64,000 nucleotides of DNA from VRUE01 sp040879985 (GTDB lineage Bacteria; Actinomycetota; Thermoleophilia; Solirubrobacterales; 70-9). Shown piece after piece: positions 41,582-51,653 of this stretch. Below the pieces are notes generated by a model, which saw only the letters and a program-made list of their open reading frames with translations, ran no database searches and was not told where the DNA came from. The position numbers and the translations under genes were made by a program. Position 1 is the stretch's first letter. Every line of letters begins with the position of its first letter. The stretch is from assembly GCA_040879985.1 (NCBI GenBank), contig JBBDJH010000021.1, positions 1-64,000 of the forward strand. The letters run 5' to 3'.

Positions 41582-43812
41582 GGTGGATGCCGCTGCTCGC
41601 CGCCGCGCTGTTTCTGGTGAGCGCGGATCTCGCGGCCGCCTGCCCCAACGAAGCGAGCCGGATTGCGCAGGGCTCGCAGCACCTGCCCGACTGCCGGGCC
41701 TACGAGCTGGTGACGCCGGGAGAGCGGATCGAGCAAAACACAAAGCCCGCCCGCGCATCCGTCAACGGCGATGCGGTCACCTACTACTCGACGCTGGCCG
41801 GATCGGAGGCCGAGACGAGCAGCTACTTTCACCTCTCCCGTCGTCAGCCCACGGGGTGGACAGCCCAGAGCGTCGGCCCCCAGGTCGAGATCGGTGCGAT
41901 CCACGAACATACGTGCGAACAGAACGTGTTTTTTTCCCCGAACCTCGGTAAACACACCTATGAACACGACTGGTACGACCCGGAGCAACCGGCGCTCTGC
42001 AAACGCAGCGACGACCTCGTCCCGGGCGAACCGCACCCGCAGCGCAACGTCTTGCTGTTCGATACGAAGGGCGGCGCTCCCCAGCTCATCAACGTGGCAT
42101 CCGACTCGGTGGATACGGAAAGCCTGGACCCCGCGAACGCGAAGTTCCAGGACGCCTCGGACGACTTCTCTCGCATCGTGTTCAGCACCGAGGCGCGGCT
42201 GACCGCGGACGCGCCGACAGGGCGCAACTTCTACATATGGGAAGACGGCGCCGTCCGGCTGATCACCATCCTCGCCGACGGCGAACCGACAACCGGCGAG
42301 CTCGTTGAAGCGGCTGGGCACCGCGGCAGCTCGGGGATAATGCCGGGGAGCGGCCTGGCGCCGGTGACCGGCGCTCTCTCGGCTGACGGCAGCCGCGTCC
42401 TCTTCTACGCGGAGGACGGCCTCTACCTGCGCGAACGACCGACCGAGGCGCAGAGCGCGATCGGCGGCGGCGAGTGCACAGAAGCCCAGCGTGCATGCAC
42501 GGTCCAGGTCGACGCATCGCAGGGACCGGGCCCGGATGGGGGCGGCGTCTTCTGGCGGGCCAGTGCGGATGGCGGCACGATTTTCTTCACGTCTGACCGG
42601 AAGCTCACCGAGGACTCAACGGCCGAACCTGGAAAGCCGGACCTGTACCGCTATGTGGTCGGCACGGGCCAGCTGACGGACCTCACGGCCGATCCGGACG
42701 GCGCCGCCGATGTCAGGGGCGTCAGCGACGCGGCAACGGACGGCAGCTCAATCTATTTTGTCGCCAACGGCGTCCTCGCCCCCGGCGCCACCCCGGGGAA
42801 CTGCACGGGACCGGTCGAAGCGGGACAGACGTGCAATCTCTATGTCGTCGGCGACGGGCCGGTGTCCTTCATCGCGAGCCTCTTGCGGGAGGATCGGGAT
42901 GTTTGGCAAGGAGGGAACGAACCGACCGAACGGCGCAAGCAAAGCACCGTCCGGGCCAGCGCCTCGGCGAACGGCAAGTTCCTGGCCTTCAGCTCACAGC
43001 GAAGCCTGACCGGCTACGACAACCGCCAAATCACCTCGGACGCACCGACCCGGCAGATCTTCCTCTTCCAGGTCGACGGTGAAGGCGGCGGCGGTCAACT
43101 CGGCTGTGTCTCGTGCATCCCCGATGGCACGCGACCGGCCGACTCGTCGCTGTCGCTTCTGCTCGCCGGGAACTACGGCCCGGGTCCTCACAGCGGCAAC
43201 GCCAGCTGGAAGGTCCGCCATGTCTTGAATGACGGCCGGGTCCTCTTCGACAGCCTGGATCCGCTGCTACCAGAAGACGTCAACGGGGTGCGCGATGTCT
43301 ACCAGTATGGAGCTGGTCAGCTCAGCCTGATCTCGACAGGAGAGCATGGCGGCGAGACCCGATTCCTCGCTGCGAGCCCCAGCGGCTCCGACGTGTTCTT
43401 CAGGACCGGCCAAGCGCTGGTCCCCTCGGACACCGACAACGAAGCCTTCAGCCTTTACGACGCTCGGGTCGGCGGCGGCTTCGCGGAAGGAGCGGCTCCG
43501 GCTCCGCCCTGCAACGAGGAAACGTGCCGCGGCCTCGAAGTGCTGCCGCCGCTGCTCGCGCTTCCCGGCAGCGCCGAGCTTCGCGCTAGCCAAGCGCCGA
43601 CGACAAACCGCGCAAAGCGGCGGCGCTGCAACCAGCTGCGCCGCCGGCAAGCCCGACGCCGTTGCCGTCAGGCGAAGACCCGTGGCAAGCGGGCGCGACG
43701 TTGCAAGCGAGCCGGCAGTGGCGGCAAGGCCCGCCACTGCCGGCGTGGCAAGCGCCTACAGAGGATTCGGCACCGCAGAGCTGTCTCGCCGATTGGGGGC
43801 GGGGAACGATGA
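41578..43812 (+). CDS. Large secreted beta-propeller-like protein with a Cys/Arg-rich tail
   Basis: A 744-residue product from the GTG at 41578 (GTGA overlap); ATG 41587 is possible. Signal peptide residues 1-21 (DLAAA), then CPNEASRIAQGS-x5-DCRAYELVTP. The body contains repeated blocks such as ALSADGSRVLFYAED, RASADGGTIFFTSDRKL and GVSDAATDGSSIYFVANG, resembling TolB/PD40 propeller blades. Residues about 680-740 are a low-complexity tail of R, K and C (RRRCNQLRRRQARRRCR), unusual for a secreted protein and suggestive of binding to an anionic wall polymer. No enzyme motif is seen. It is coupled on both sides by 4-bp overlaps. Confidence 0.7.
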   Translation: MRWMPLLAAALFLVSADLAAACPNEASRIAQGSQHLPDCRAYELVTPGERIEQNTKPARASVNGDAVTYYSTLAGSEAETSSYFHLSRRQPTGWTAQSVGPQVEIGAIHEHTCEQNVFFSPNLGKHTYEHDWYDPEQPALCKRSDDLVPGEPHPQRNVLLFDTKGGAPQLINVASDSVDTESLDPANAKFQDASDDFSRIVFSTEARLTADAPTGRNFYIWEDGAVRLITILADGEPTTGELVEAAGHRGSSGIMPGSGLAPVTGALSADGSRVLFYAEDGLYLRERPTEAQSAIGGGECTEAQRACTVQVDASQGPGPDGGGVFWRASADGGTIFFTSDRKLTEDSTAEPGKPDLYRYVVGTGQLTDLTADPDGAADVRGVSDAATDGSSIYFVANGVLAPGATPGNCTGPVEAGQTCNLYVVGDGPVSFIASLLREDRDVWQGGNEPTERRKQSTVRASASANGKFLAFSSQRSLTGYDNRQITSDAPTRQIFLFQVDGEGGGGQLGCVSCIPDGTRPADSSLSLLLAGNYGPGPHSGNASWKVRHVLNDGRVLFDSLDPLLPEDVNGVRDVYQYGAGQLSLISTGEHGGETRFLAASPSGSDVFFRTGQALVPSDTDNEAFSLYDARVGGGFAEGAAPAPPCNEETCRGLEVLPPLLALPGSAELRASQAPTTNRAKRRRCNQLRRRQARRRCRQAKTRGKRARRCKRAGSGGKARHCRRGKRLQRIRHRRAVSPIGGGER

Positions 43813-46800
43813 GCGGCCATCGCACCACCGGTTGGGGTCTGGGGGCGTTGATTTCGCTGGCCATCCTGCTGGTACTTGGCGTGGCGCCGGTGTCGGCGAA
43901 GATCGCGCACGTGCACGAGGGATCGGTCGACCTGCCTGACGCGGGTAGCCTCGACTTCCTTTTAAGCGCGACCGTCGACAATGCCGACGGTCCGAGCAGC
44001 GGCAGCCTGTACGTCGCCCAGTTCAGCTTCGAAACCGGTGCATCGCGAGTTGTCAAGTTCGACGACGACGGGGGGTTTGTTGCGGAGTTTCGAGGCGCGG
44101 ACAGCCCGGCGGGAGCTTTCGGCTTTCTTTCACCAGACTCCGAAGAAGACTCGGGGATCGCCGTCGACTCCTCCGCAGGCCCAAACAAAGGCGACGTCTA
44201 TGTGGCGGACGCAGCCAACCAAGTCATCGACCGGTTCGACGAAGACGGTCAGTACATCTGTCAGATCACGGGCTCGAGCACAGCGTCGGCGAGTGAGTGC
44301 AACGGGGCGGCCGGCAGTCAGACACCGGCCGGCGCACTCGCTCCGCGCGGCCTCGACGTCGATCACGCCACGGGTGTGGTGTACGTCGCCGATGCCGAGG
44401 CAAATGCGATACTGAAGTTCAGCCCTGACGGCGCGTACTTGGGGCAGATTGCGGACCCCCAGATCACCGCGCCGAGCTCGGTCGCTCTCGACTCGACCGG
44501 CGCCCTCTACGTCGTCAACAGCGGCGCGTTGGCGGACGAAGAGCCGAACGACGTAGCGAAGTTCGACTCGGCCGGCGAGTTCGTCGAGGTGATAGACGAT
44601 GCCGAACCGATCCGCATCGCGATCGACCCGTCCGACGATCACGTTCTGGTTGCACAGTCCGGAGGTTCGGAAGACCTCTACACTCGGATTGTCCGGTACA
44701 ATTCGGCAGGTGTGCAAGTTGGTGTTCCGTTCGGACTGAGCGAGGAACTGTTCCTATCGGCCGTCGCAGTGAACAAAGACAGCGGCAGGGTATACGCGAC
44801 TAACACTAGGATCTTCACCGCTCCCCCCACTGTTGAAGTCTATAGCCCACCAATCGTCATACCGGATGTTGAGACGGGCAGCCCGGTAGACGTCGGCGAG
44901 GACGCGGCGACCCTGGCCGGCCACGTGCACCCCGCCGGCGGAGGGGAGGTCACATCGTGCGGAATCGAATATGTGGCCGCCGCGGATTACGACGAGAGTG
45001 CCCCGAATCCGTACGACGCCGGCCCGCCACCCGTGGACTGCGAACAGGCGCTTCCCTACGGGGAACCGACCGACGTATCGGCTCATGTCTCCGGCCTGTC
45101 GCCGTCGATCACCTATCGCTACCGCGTGGCGGCGGAAAACGCGGCCGGTATCCCGAGCTACGGCGAGGATCGGGTATTCAGCACGGCGGGCCCCCCCACC
45201 GTGGATGACCAGTCGACGGGCGACATCGGACGCTACGGGGCAACCCTTAAAGCCAAGGTCAATCCACACGGCTTCGCGACGGCGTTCCGCTTCGAGTACG
45301 TCGACGAGCAGAGTTACGCCGAGGACGGTGGCTTTTCGAGCGCCGCCGTCAGGTCGAGCGAGCTCTCGGAGATCGGTTCCGGGCTGACGCCGCTGGCCGT
45401 CAATCAGGGAATCGGAAGCCTCATGGTCGGTACGACGTACCGCTACCGGACGATCGCGGTCAGCGAAAGGGGGCTGGCGACCGGCGCCGAGCAGTCCTTC
45501 ACGACCCTGCCCGTTGCGCGGATCGAGGACCAATGGGCTTACGCAAGGCTCAAGAGCGCCTTTGTCGAAACACGGATCAACCCACTGGGCCTCGCCACCC
45601 AGTGCCACGTCGAGTACGTAGAGGAGGAGCAGTTCGAAGCGGCCGGCTTCGAGGGCGCGGAGGTAACGGCCTGCGCGCAGCACCCGGGCGCGGCCTCCTC
45701 CAGCAGCGTCGCCAAGGCGGAGCTCGCCGGTCTGCGCGGCGGCGCCCGCTACCGCTACCGCTTCGTCGCGACGAACCAAAGCGGCGTGGAAACGGCGGCG
45801 AATCGTGCGTTCTCTACATTCGGCATCGAGAATTTCACGGTGGAAGCTCTCGACGACGAAGGCCAGCCTCACCGGCAGGCCGGCGGACACCCCTTCGAAA
45901 CTGTGACTCGATACAACTTCACTCATAACTTCGTGCCGTCGAGGGACGGCACGGCCGGCAGCCTGACGGCATTCGTCAAGGAGTTCCTCATCGATCACCC
46001 TCCGGGACGGATCGGGAGCACGACCGCGGTTCCCCGCTGCAAGGGCTATCAGGTCGAGGAAAACCGCTGCAGTGGCGACAGCCAGGTCGGCGTGGTAACG
46101 GTCGAAGTGTTCGACGAGGGGAGCTCGACGCGCTTAACGCGGATCAGGGAGATCTATGCGGTCGTACCCCCCGAGGGAGTGAGCGGGCGCAACTCGACGC
46201 GCGGGCCCGCCACGGCGACCGATTCGCGCATCCGCACGGGCGACGATTACGGGATCACGTCGGGCAGCTTCAACCTCAGCGAGGAAGCCCGCGTGATCGG
46301 TGCCGAAGCCCACTACTGGGGGGTGCCGGCCGACCCCAGGCACGACAGCAAGCGGCGCTGCCCCGGCATAGGCTTCGGCTGCTCGGCGACGGTGCCGCCG
46401 AAGGCGCTGCTGAGGAACCCCACGTCGTGTGGCGATCCGCTGCCATGGGAGGCGCGTGCGAGCACCTGGGCCTGGCCGGATGAGTTCGTGACCGCGCGCA
46501 CCGAGACCCCGGCGATGATCGGCTGCGAGAACGTCGAGTTCGACCCCGAGATCGAGTGGCGGCCGACCACCACGGTGGCGGACTCGCCGGCCGGGCTGCG
46601 GACGCGGATCCACATCCCGCAGAACGACGATCCGTACGGCATCGACGTCGGCGACCTGAAGACCGGCGTGACGACTTCGGCCAAGGGGCTGATCATCAAC
46701 CCGGCGGCCGCCAACGGCCTGCGCGGCTGCTCGCCGGCGCAGATCGATATGGACGGCAGCGACCCTGCTCGCTGCCCTGACGCGTCCAAGCTCGGCGTCG

Positions 46801-48485
46801 TCGAGATCGAGACGCCGATGTTCGACCACCCGCTGCGCGGCGGGATCTTCCTCGCGACGCCCCACGACAACCAGTTCGACTCGATGTTCGCGATCTACCT
46901 CGCGATCGACGACCCGGAGACCGGCGTGGTGGTGAAGATCGCCGGCGAAGTGAAGCCAAGCGAGCAGGACGGCCAGGTGACGGCGACGTTCGTCGACAAC
47001 CCCCAGCTGCCGATCGAAGACTTCAAGCTCGCCTTCTTCGGTGGCCCGCGAGCCGTGATGAGGACGCCGATCGCATGCGGAACGTACCGGACCGACTCGG
47101 TCCTGACGCCGTGGTCGGCGCCGGGCTCGGGCCCACCGGCAACCCCTTCCGACAGCTTCCGGATCGACGCGATGCCGCACGGCGGTCCGTGCGTGAGCCG
47201 CGAAGCCGACGCGCCCAACCAGCCGGGCTTCCGCGCCGGAACCCTCAGCCCGGTGGCCGGCGCATACACGCCGTTCGTCGTCTATGCGGACCGAGCCGAC
47301 GGCACGCAGCAAATCGCCGACATGAAGGTGTTTCCGCCACCCGGCCTGATGGGCAGGCTGGCCGGCATCCCCTACTGCGGCGACGCCGAAATCGCGCTGG
47401 CGGAAGCGCGGCCGGGCAGAGCGGAGCAGGCCAGCCCGTCGTGCCCAGCGGGGTCCAGGGTCGGCGGCGTCACCGTGGGGATCGGCTCCGGCCCGACGCC
47501 CTACTACGTCGAGGGCCACGCCTACATGGCGGCTCCCTACAGGGGGGCGCCGGTCTCGCTGGCGGTCGTCGTCCCAGCCGTGGCCGGGCCGTTCGACCTC
47601 GGCGTCGTCGTCGTCCGCAGTGCGCTGGCGATCGACTTCAAAACCGGTCAGATCGATGTCCGCAGCGACCCGGTGCCGACGATCATCGGCGGCGTGGCCC
47701 TCAACGTGCGATCGATCGCCGTTCGGGTGGACCGTCCCAACTTCGTCAGGAACCCGACCAGCTGCAAGCCGACGTCGGTAAACGGCGCCTTGATGTCGCT
47801 GCCGGGGCAGACGGTCGCCGTCAGCAGCCCCTTCCAGATACGCGGCTGCAAGCGACTGTCGTTCCGGCCGAGCCTCAAGCTGCGACTGCTGGGCAAGCCC
47901 AAGCGCGGAGCGCACCCGAGGCTGCGCGCGGTGCTGAGGATGCCCGCGGACGGAGCCAACATCTCCCGGGTCGCGGTGCGGCTGCCCGCCTCGCAGTTCT
48001 TCGACGGCAGCCACATGCGTGGCATATGCACCGAAGAGCAGTTCGCGTCCCGGGCCTGTCCCGCGGACTCCGTATACGGTCACGTGAAAGCCTGGACTCC
48101 GCTGCTCGACGAACCCCTCAAGGGTCCCGTCTACGTCCGCTCCAGGAGCGAGGGGCTGCCCGGCCTGGTCGCGGAACTGGACGGGCAGTTCCGCTTCGCC
48201 CTCGACGGCCGCGTGACCGCGCCGGGCGGGAAAATCCGCGCCAACATCACCGGCCTGCCGGATGCGCCGGTGACCAAAGTGGTCTTGACGATGCGGGGCG
48301 GCAAGCAGGGGTTGCTGCAGAACTCGGTCAACGTCTGCAGGTACCGCCAGCGGGCGCAGGTCGAATTCGAAGGCCACAACAGCAAGCTGGCCAAACTGCG
48401 CCCGATGCTGAGAGGCCAGTGCGGCAAGCGGCAGAAGCTAGCCGCCCTCGAGCCGCGGCAGGCGCTTGTCCAGCCCGGCCGGTAG
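43809..48485 (+). CDS. Giant secreted multidomain protein (NHL, FN3-like and P1-like repeats)
   Basis: A 1558-residue product; ATG 43809 overlaps the previous stop (ATGA). Signal peptide to about residue 31 (APVSA). About 35-330: NHL-type propeller blades (GDVYVADAANQVIDRFDEDG, GVVYVADAEANAILKFSPDG). About 365-660: three FN3-like modules, each opening with an EYV strand and closing with YRYR (434, 541, 646). About 700-1540: four cysteine motifs of the form C...C-x-x-x-S-x-x-G (near 742, 973, 1187, 1404) that resemble the first cysteine pair of P1 proteins. The C-terminus is basic. It looks like an envelope scaffold or adhesin; the partner is unknown. Its last 48 bases overlap the convergent MMPL-3 gene. 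Confidence 0.72.
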   Translation: MSGHRTTGWGLGALISLAILLVLGVAPVSAKIAHVHEGSVDLPDAGSLDFLLSATVDNADGPSSGSLYVAQFSFETGASRVVKFDDDGGFVAEFRGADSPAGAFGFLSPDSEEDSGIAVDSSAGPNKGDVYVADAANQVIDRFDEDGQYICQITGSSTASASECNGAAGSQTPAGALAPRGLDVDHATGVVYVADAEANAILKFSPDGAYLGQIADPQITAPSSVALDSTGALYVVNSGALADEEPNDVAKFDSAGEFVEVIDDAEPIRIAIDPSDDHVLVAQSGGSEDLYTRIVRYNSAGVQVGVPFGLSEELFLSAVAVNKDSGRVYATNTRIFTAPPTVEVYSPPIVIPDVETGSPVDVGEDAATLAGHVHPAGGGEVTSCGIEYVAAADYDESAPNPYDAGPPPVDCEQALPYGEPTDVSAHVSGLSPSITYRYRVAAENAAGIPSYGEDRVFSTAGPPTVDDQSTGDIGRYGATLKAKVNPHGFATAFRFEYVDEQSYAEDGGFSSAAVRSSELSEIGSGLTPLAVNQGIGSLMVGTTYRYRTIAVSERGLATGAEQSFTTLPVARIEDQWAYARLKSAFVETRINPLGLATQCHVEYVEEEQFEAAGFEGAEVTACAQHPGAASSSSVAKAELAGLRGGARYRYRFVATNQSGVETAANRAFSTFGIENFTVEALDDEGQPHRQAGGHPFETVTRYNFTHNFVPSRDGTAGSLTAFVKEFLIDHPPGRIGSTTAVPRCKGYQVEENRCSGDSQVGVVTVEVFDEGSSTRLTRIREIYAVVPPEGVSGRNSTRGPATATDSRIRTGDDYGITSGSFNLSEEARVIGAEAHYWGVPADPRHDSKRRCPGIGFGCSATVPPKALLRNPTSCGDPLPWEARASTWAWPDEFVTARTETPAMIGCENVEFDPEIEWRPTTTVADSPAGLRTRIHIPQNDDPYGIDVGDLKTGVTTSAKGLIINPAAANGLRGCSPAQIDMDGSDPARCPDASKLGVVEIETPMFDHPLRGGIFLATPHDNQFDSMFAIYLAIDDPETGVVVKIAGEVKPSEQDGQVTATFVDNPQLPIEDFKLAFFGGPRAVMRTPIACGTYRTDSVLTPWSAPGSGPPATPSDSFRIDAMPHGGPCVSREADAPNQPGFRAGTLSPVAGAYTPFVVYADRADGTQQIADMKVFPPPGLMGRLAGIPYCGDAEIALAEARPGRAEQASPSCPAGSRVGGVTVGIGSGPTPYYVEGHAYMAAPYRGAPVSLAVVVPAVAGPFDLGVVVVRSALAIDFKTGQIDVRSDPVPTIIGGVALNVRSIAVRVDRPNFVRNPTSCKPTSVNGALMSLPGQTVAVSSPFQIRGCKRLSFRPSLKLRLLGKPKRGAHPRLRAVLRMPADGANISRVAVRLPASQFFDGSHMRGICTEEQFASRACPADSVYGHVKAWTPLLDEPLKGPVYVRSRSEGLPGLVAELDGQFRFALDGRVTAPGGKIRANITGLPDAPVTKVVLTMRGGKQGLLQNSVNVCRYRQRAQVEFEGHNSKLAKLRPMLRGQCGKRQKLAALEPRQALVQPGR

Positions 48486-51400
48486 CCACCAGACAACGGG
48501 GCCGATCAGCTTCATCGTCGCGGGTAACAGGACGAGCCGGATCAGCGTCGCGTCGAGCACCACGGCGGCCATCAAGGCCACCCCCAGCTGCGCCACCGCA
48601 TCAAGCGGCGACATCGCGAAGGCGCTGAAGACGACGACCATGACCGTCGCCGCGCCGGTGATCACCCCGGCGGTCCGCTCCAGCCCATCGCCGATCGCCA
48701 GGTTGTGGTCGCCGCTGCGCTCCCAACTCTCCCGCATCCGCATCAGCAGAAAGACCGCGTAGTCGATCGAGAGGCCGAAGACGACGCCGAATATCGCAGC
48801 CACCCCGATCGGGGCGATATCGCCGCTGGCGGCGAACGGCAACCCCTCGGGCGAGTAGGAAAGCAGCTTTAGGATCCCGAATGCCGCACCGACGGTCAGC
48901 AGGTTGAGCACGACCGCCAGGATCGCGAGGGGCAGGGCGCGGAGGATGACGACCATCGCCAGGAAGGTGATCGCCGTGATCAGCAGCATCAGTGGGATCA
49001 GCCGGTCGCCGGTCGCTCGCGTGTAATCGCTGGTCTGGGCGACGTTGCCGGTCACCGCGACCTCGGTGCCGGTCTTCGCGGCGAAGCCGGCCGCCTTGCG
49101 CCGCAGCCGGTCCGCGAGTGCGATCGTCTGCTGTTGGTGAGGAGGATGGCGGGAGACGACGAGCAGCTTGGCCGCCTGACCGCCGCCGTCCAGGGCGAAC
49201 AGCTGCCCCGCCCGCGTTCGTTGGCCCGCCGGCGCGCCGTCGAGCAGCGAGAGGACGAAATAGCCCGAGCCGAAGAAGCCCGGCGACTGTCGCGAGAGGT
49301 CGCGACGCCCCGAGGTCACTTTTGCGGTCACTGCCTGCGCGCCGTCGACGAGTGGCCCGGTCCGGTGGAAGGCGCGGGACAGCCCCTCGGCAAGCCTGGA
49401 GTTGCCCTCCGTAAGCCGCGAGAGGCCGTTCGCGAGCAGCTGGGCGCCGTCGTCGAGTCGCGCCAGGCCGCCGCCGAGGCGATCGGCGCCGTCGACGATC
49501 TGCTCCGCTCCCGTCGCCAGCCTGCTGCTGCCGCCCTCCAGCCGCTTTGTGCCCTCGTAGAGGCGCTGGGTCAGCTTCCCCATCGAGTCCAGGCCTTCCT
49601 CGACCCCCTCCAGCCGGGTGTGGAGACGGCTCGCCCCCGTGGCGCTGTGCTCGAGTTCCGCCGCGACGCCGGCCAGTTCCGCGGCGAGGCCGTCGTAGTG
49701 CGGCGCGTACCGCGCCGCGGTGCTCGGATTGGCGCCGGTCGCGGCGCTCAGCGCCGCTTCGATCGCGCTCACCATCGAGGGATAGCGTGGATCCTGCGCG
49801 CCGATACCCATGCCTTGGGCGTCTCGCCAGGCGGCCTCCAGGTTCTCGACGACCGCCGCTGCGGCGCCCTGCGAGGCGGCGGCCCTGCGTTTCGCCTCGC
49901 GCAGCTGCTCGACGAGCGCCGCCGAGCGCGGCACGGCGTAACCGCCGACGTCGGAGCGAAGTTCGCCTGCCGCGAACCTCAACACCGAGGCGCCGAAGAG
50001 CGCGCTGCGCTCCCCGTCGGCGAGTCGCTGGGCGCCGGCGTTGAACCGCCGCAGGGCATTCTTCGCGGCGCCCGCGCCCGAGGAGGCGCGGGCGAGGCCG
50101 TCGGCGAGGAGCTGGGCGCCGCCCTCGGCGCGACCGCTGCCGGCGGCGAGAGCGTGGGAGCCATAGCTGGCCCGTCCCAGGCCTTGGCGCAGCCGCGCGA
50201 GGCCGTCGTCCGCCCTCGCGAGGTTCGTCGCCAGCCTGGCCACCCGACGGTCGGGGCCGTCTCCGTGCAGAAGGCTCTGTCCGGTGCGCCGCAGGGGCCC
50301 GACCCGCTTGTTCAACGGCGCCGGGCCGATCACCGCCTCTACGTCGGGATCGTCGGCGAGCCTGCGCTGCCAGCGGCTCAGCGCGGCGAGCCGGCGTGGC
50401 TCGGTCATCGGCCCGTCCTCGCTCGCCACAACCACCGTAAGGGGGGCGATCCAACCGCCGCCGATCGCGGCATCGATCGCCTCGACCGTCATGCGGGTGG
50501 GATGGTCGCTGGGCAGCTGATCGACGGTCGCCGGGCCGACCGCGAGCGAGGCGGCCGGCAGCGCGACCAGCACCAGCAGCAGGCTGCTGAGCAGCGCCGC
50601 GACGTACGGCCGGCGCAGGGCGGCCCGGCTGGCGGCCAGCCACCGTGTGGTCCCCGCGCCGCGACCTCCGATCAACCAGCGATCGATGTTGCCGCCGAGC
50701 ACGACGAGGATCGCCGGGGCGACGACCCAGGTTCCCACCAGGGCGAGCGCTATGACGGTCACCACCGCTATGCAGATCGACACCAACTGCATGCCGGGGA
50801 CCAGGAAGGCGGCTGCGACGATCGAGAGGAAGAGGGTCGCTCCGGCGAACACCGTGGTCCTGCCTGCCGTCATCCGCGTCACCGTGGCGGCCTCCGCCGG
50901 ATCGGCGCCGGAGCGGATCTCCTCGCGGAAGCGCGAGACGACGAGCAGCGCGTAATCGATGCCCAGCGCCAGGCCGATCATCGCGGCCATGCTCAGCGAG
51001 AAGCCCGTGAAGTCAACGTAGCTGCCGAGGACATCCAGTACGCCGCGTGCCGCGATCACCGTGGTGGCGCCAAGTGCCAGTGGTACGAGGGCGGCAACGG
51101 GCGACCGAAAGACGAACAGAAGCACGGCGAGGAGCAGGGGAAGGACAATGATCTCACCACGACGGGTGATCGCCACCGACTCGTTCTGGAGTGCCTTCGC
51201 CACGGTGGCAGGCCCAGCCGTGCGTGCGATCACCGGAGGTGAGATATTCGCGGCGAGCAGCCGCTGGAGGTGCGGGACAGTGCGATCGATCGCCTCGTCC
51301 AGCGGGACGTGAGAATCGACCAGGACCAAGGCGGTGCGGCCGTTCGGCCTGAACTCCGCCAGGTTGAACCCGCTGTCCCATGGAGACACGGCCGTGATCG

Positions 51401-51653
51401 TTGCGTCGCGTCGCAGCGCGCGAGTCAAGTGAGACCCCTGCCGGTCGAGCCGCTTGGGCGGCCCTTCGAGCAGGACCGCAAACGGCGCCGACTCGCCGAA
51501 ATGCTGGCGCAGCAGCTCGTCTCCGCGCGCCGACTCCGAACCGGGCACATTCAGGGTCGACGGCTTGAGCCGCTCTTCGACGTCGAACCCCAATCCCCCC
51601 AGTACCAAGAGCACCGCGAGTGCGGCCACGAGTACGGGCCACGGGCGTCGCAC
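48438..51653 (-). CDS. MMPL/RND family transporter (MMPL-3)
   Basis: A 1071-residue paralogue of MMPL-1 and MMPL-2: same N-terminal loop (HFGESAPFAVLLEGPP), proton-relay pairs GIDYALLVVSRFREE (about 228) and LSIDYAVFLLMRMRE (about 959), the long second exported region with A-G-L-D heptads, and the terminal VWWLP. The conserved VWWLP lies inside the 48-bp overlap with the opposite-strand giant gene, so the overlap is real. Start GTG 51653 lacks a visible ribosome binding site or a well-placed -10 box, so it is uncertain. Substrate unknown; proximity to P2-P1 genes repeats the pattern of the other two MMPL loci. Confidence 0.86.
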   Translation of the reverse strand: MRRPWPVLVAALAVLLVLGGLGFDVEERLKPSTLNVPGSESARGDELLRQHFGESAPFAVLLEGPPKRLDRQGSHLTRALRRDATITAVSPWDSGFNLAEFRPNGRTALVLVDSHVPLDEAIDRTVPHLQRLLAANISPPVIARTAGPATVAKALQNESVAITRRGEIIVLPLLLAVLLFVFRSPVAALVPLALGATTVIAARGVLDVLGSYVDFTGFSLSMAAMIGLALGIDYALLVVSRFREEIRSGADPAEAATVTRMTAGRTTVFAGATLFLSIVAAAFLVPGMQLVSICIAVVTVIALALVGTWVVAPAILVVLGGNIDRWLIGGRGAGTTRWLAASRAALRRPYVAALLSSLLLVLVALPAASLAVGPATVDQLPSDHPTRMTVEAIDAAIGGGWIAPLTVVVASEDGPMTEPRRLAALSRWQRRLADDPDVEAVIGPAPLNKRVGPLRRTGQSLLHGDGPDRRVARLATNLARADDGLARLRQGLGRASYGSHALAAGSGRAEGGAQLLADGLARASSGAGAAKNALRRFNAGAQRLADGERSALFGASVLRFAAGELRSDVGGYAVPRSAALVEQLREAKRRAAASQGAAAAVVENLEAAWRDAQGMGIGAQDPRYPSMVSAIEAALSAATGANPSTAARYAPHYDGLAAELAGVAAELEHSATGASRLHTRLEGVEEGLDSMGKLTQRLYEGTKRLEGGSSRLATGAEQIVDGADRLGGGLARLDDGAQLLANGLSRLTEGNSRLAEGLSRAFHRTGPLVDGAQAVTAKVTSGRRDLSRQSPGFFGSGYFVLSLLDGAPAGQRTRAGQLFALDGGGQAAKLLVVSRHPPHQQQTIALADRLRRKAAGFAAKTGTEVAVTGNVAQTSDYTRATGDRLIPLMLLITAITFLAMVVILRALPLAILAVVLNLLTVGAAFGILKLLSYSPEGLPFAASGDIAPIGVAAIFGVVFGLSIDYAVFLLMRMRESWERSGDHNLAIGDGLERTAGVITGAATVMVVVFSAFAMSPLDAVAQLGVALMAAVVLDATLIRLVLLPATMKLIGPVVWWLPAGLDKRLPRLEGG

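Noticed and set aside
43900..43915. GCGCACGTGCACGA as a parS or other regulatory palindrome
   Set aside because: It lacks the GTTTC/GAAAC flanks and lies in the signal-peptide-proximal coding region; a CACGTG core alone is common in GC-rich DNA.
48075..48090. GGTCACGTGAAAG as a second parS
   Set aside because: Only the central CACGTG and part of one half-site match; it lies within the giant gene far from the origin cluster.
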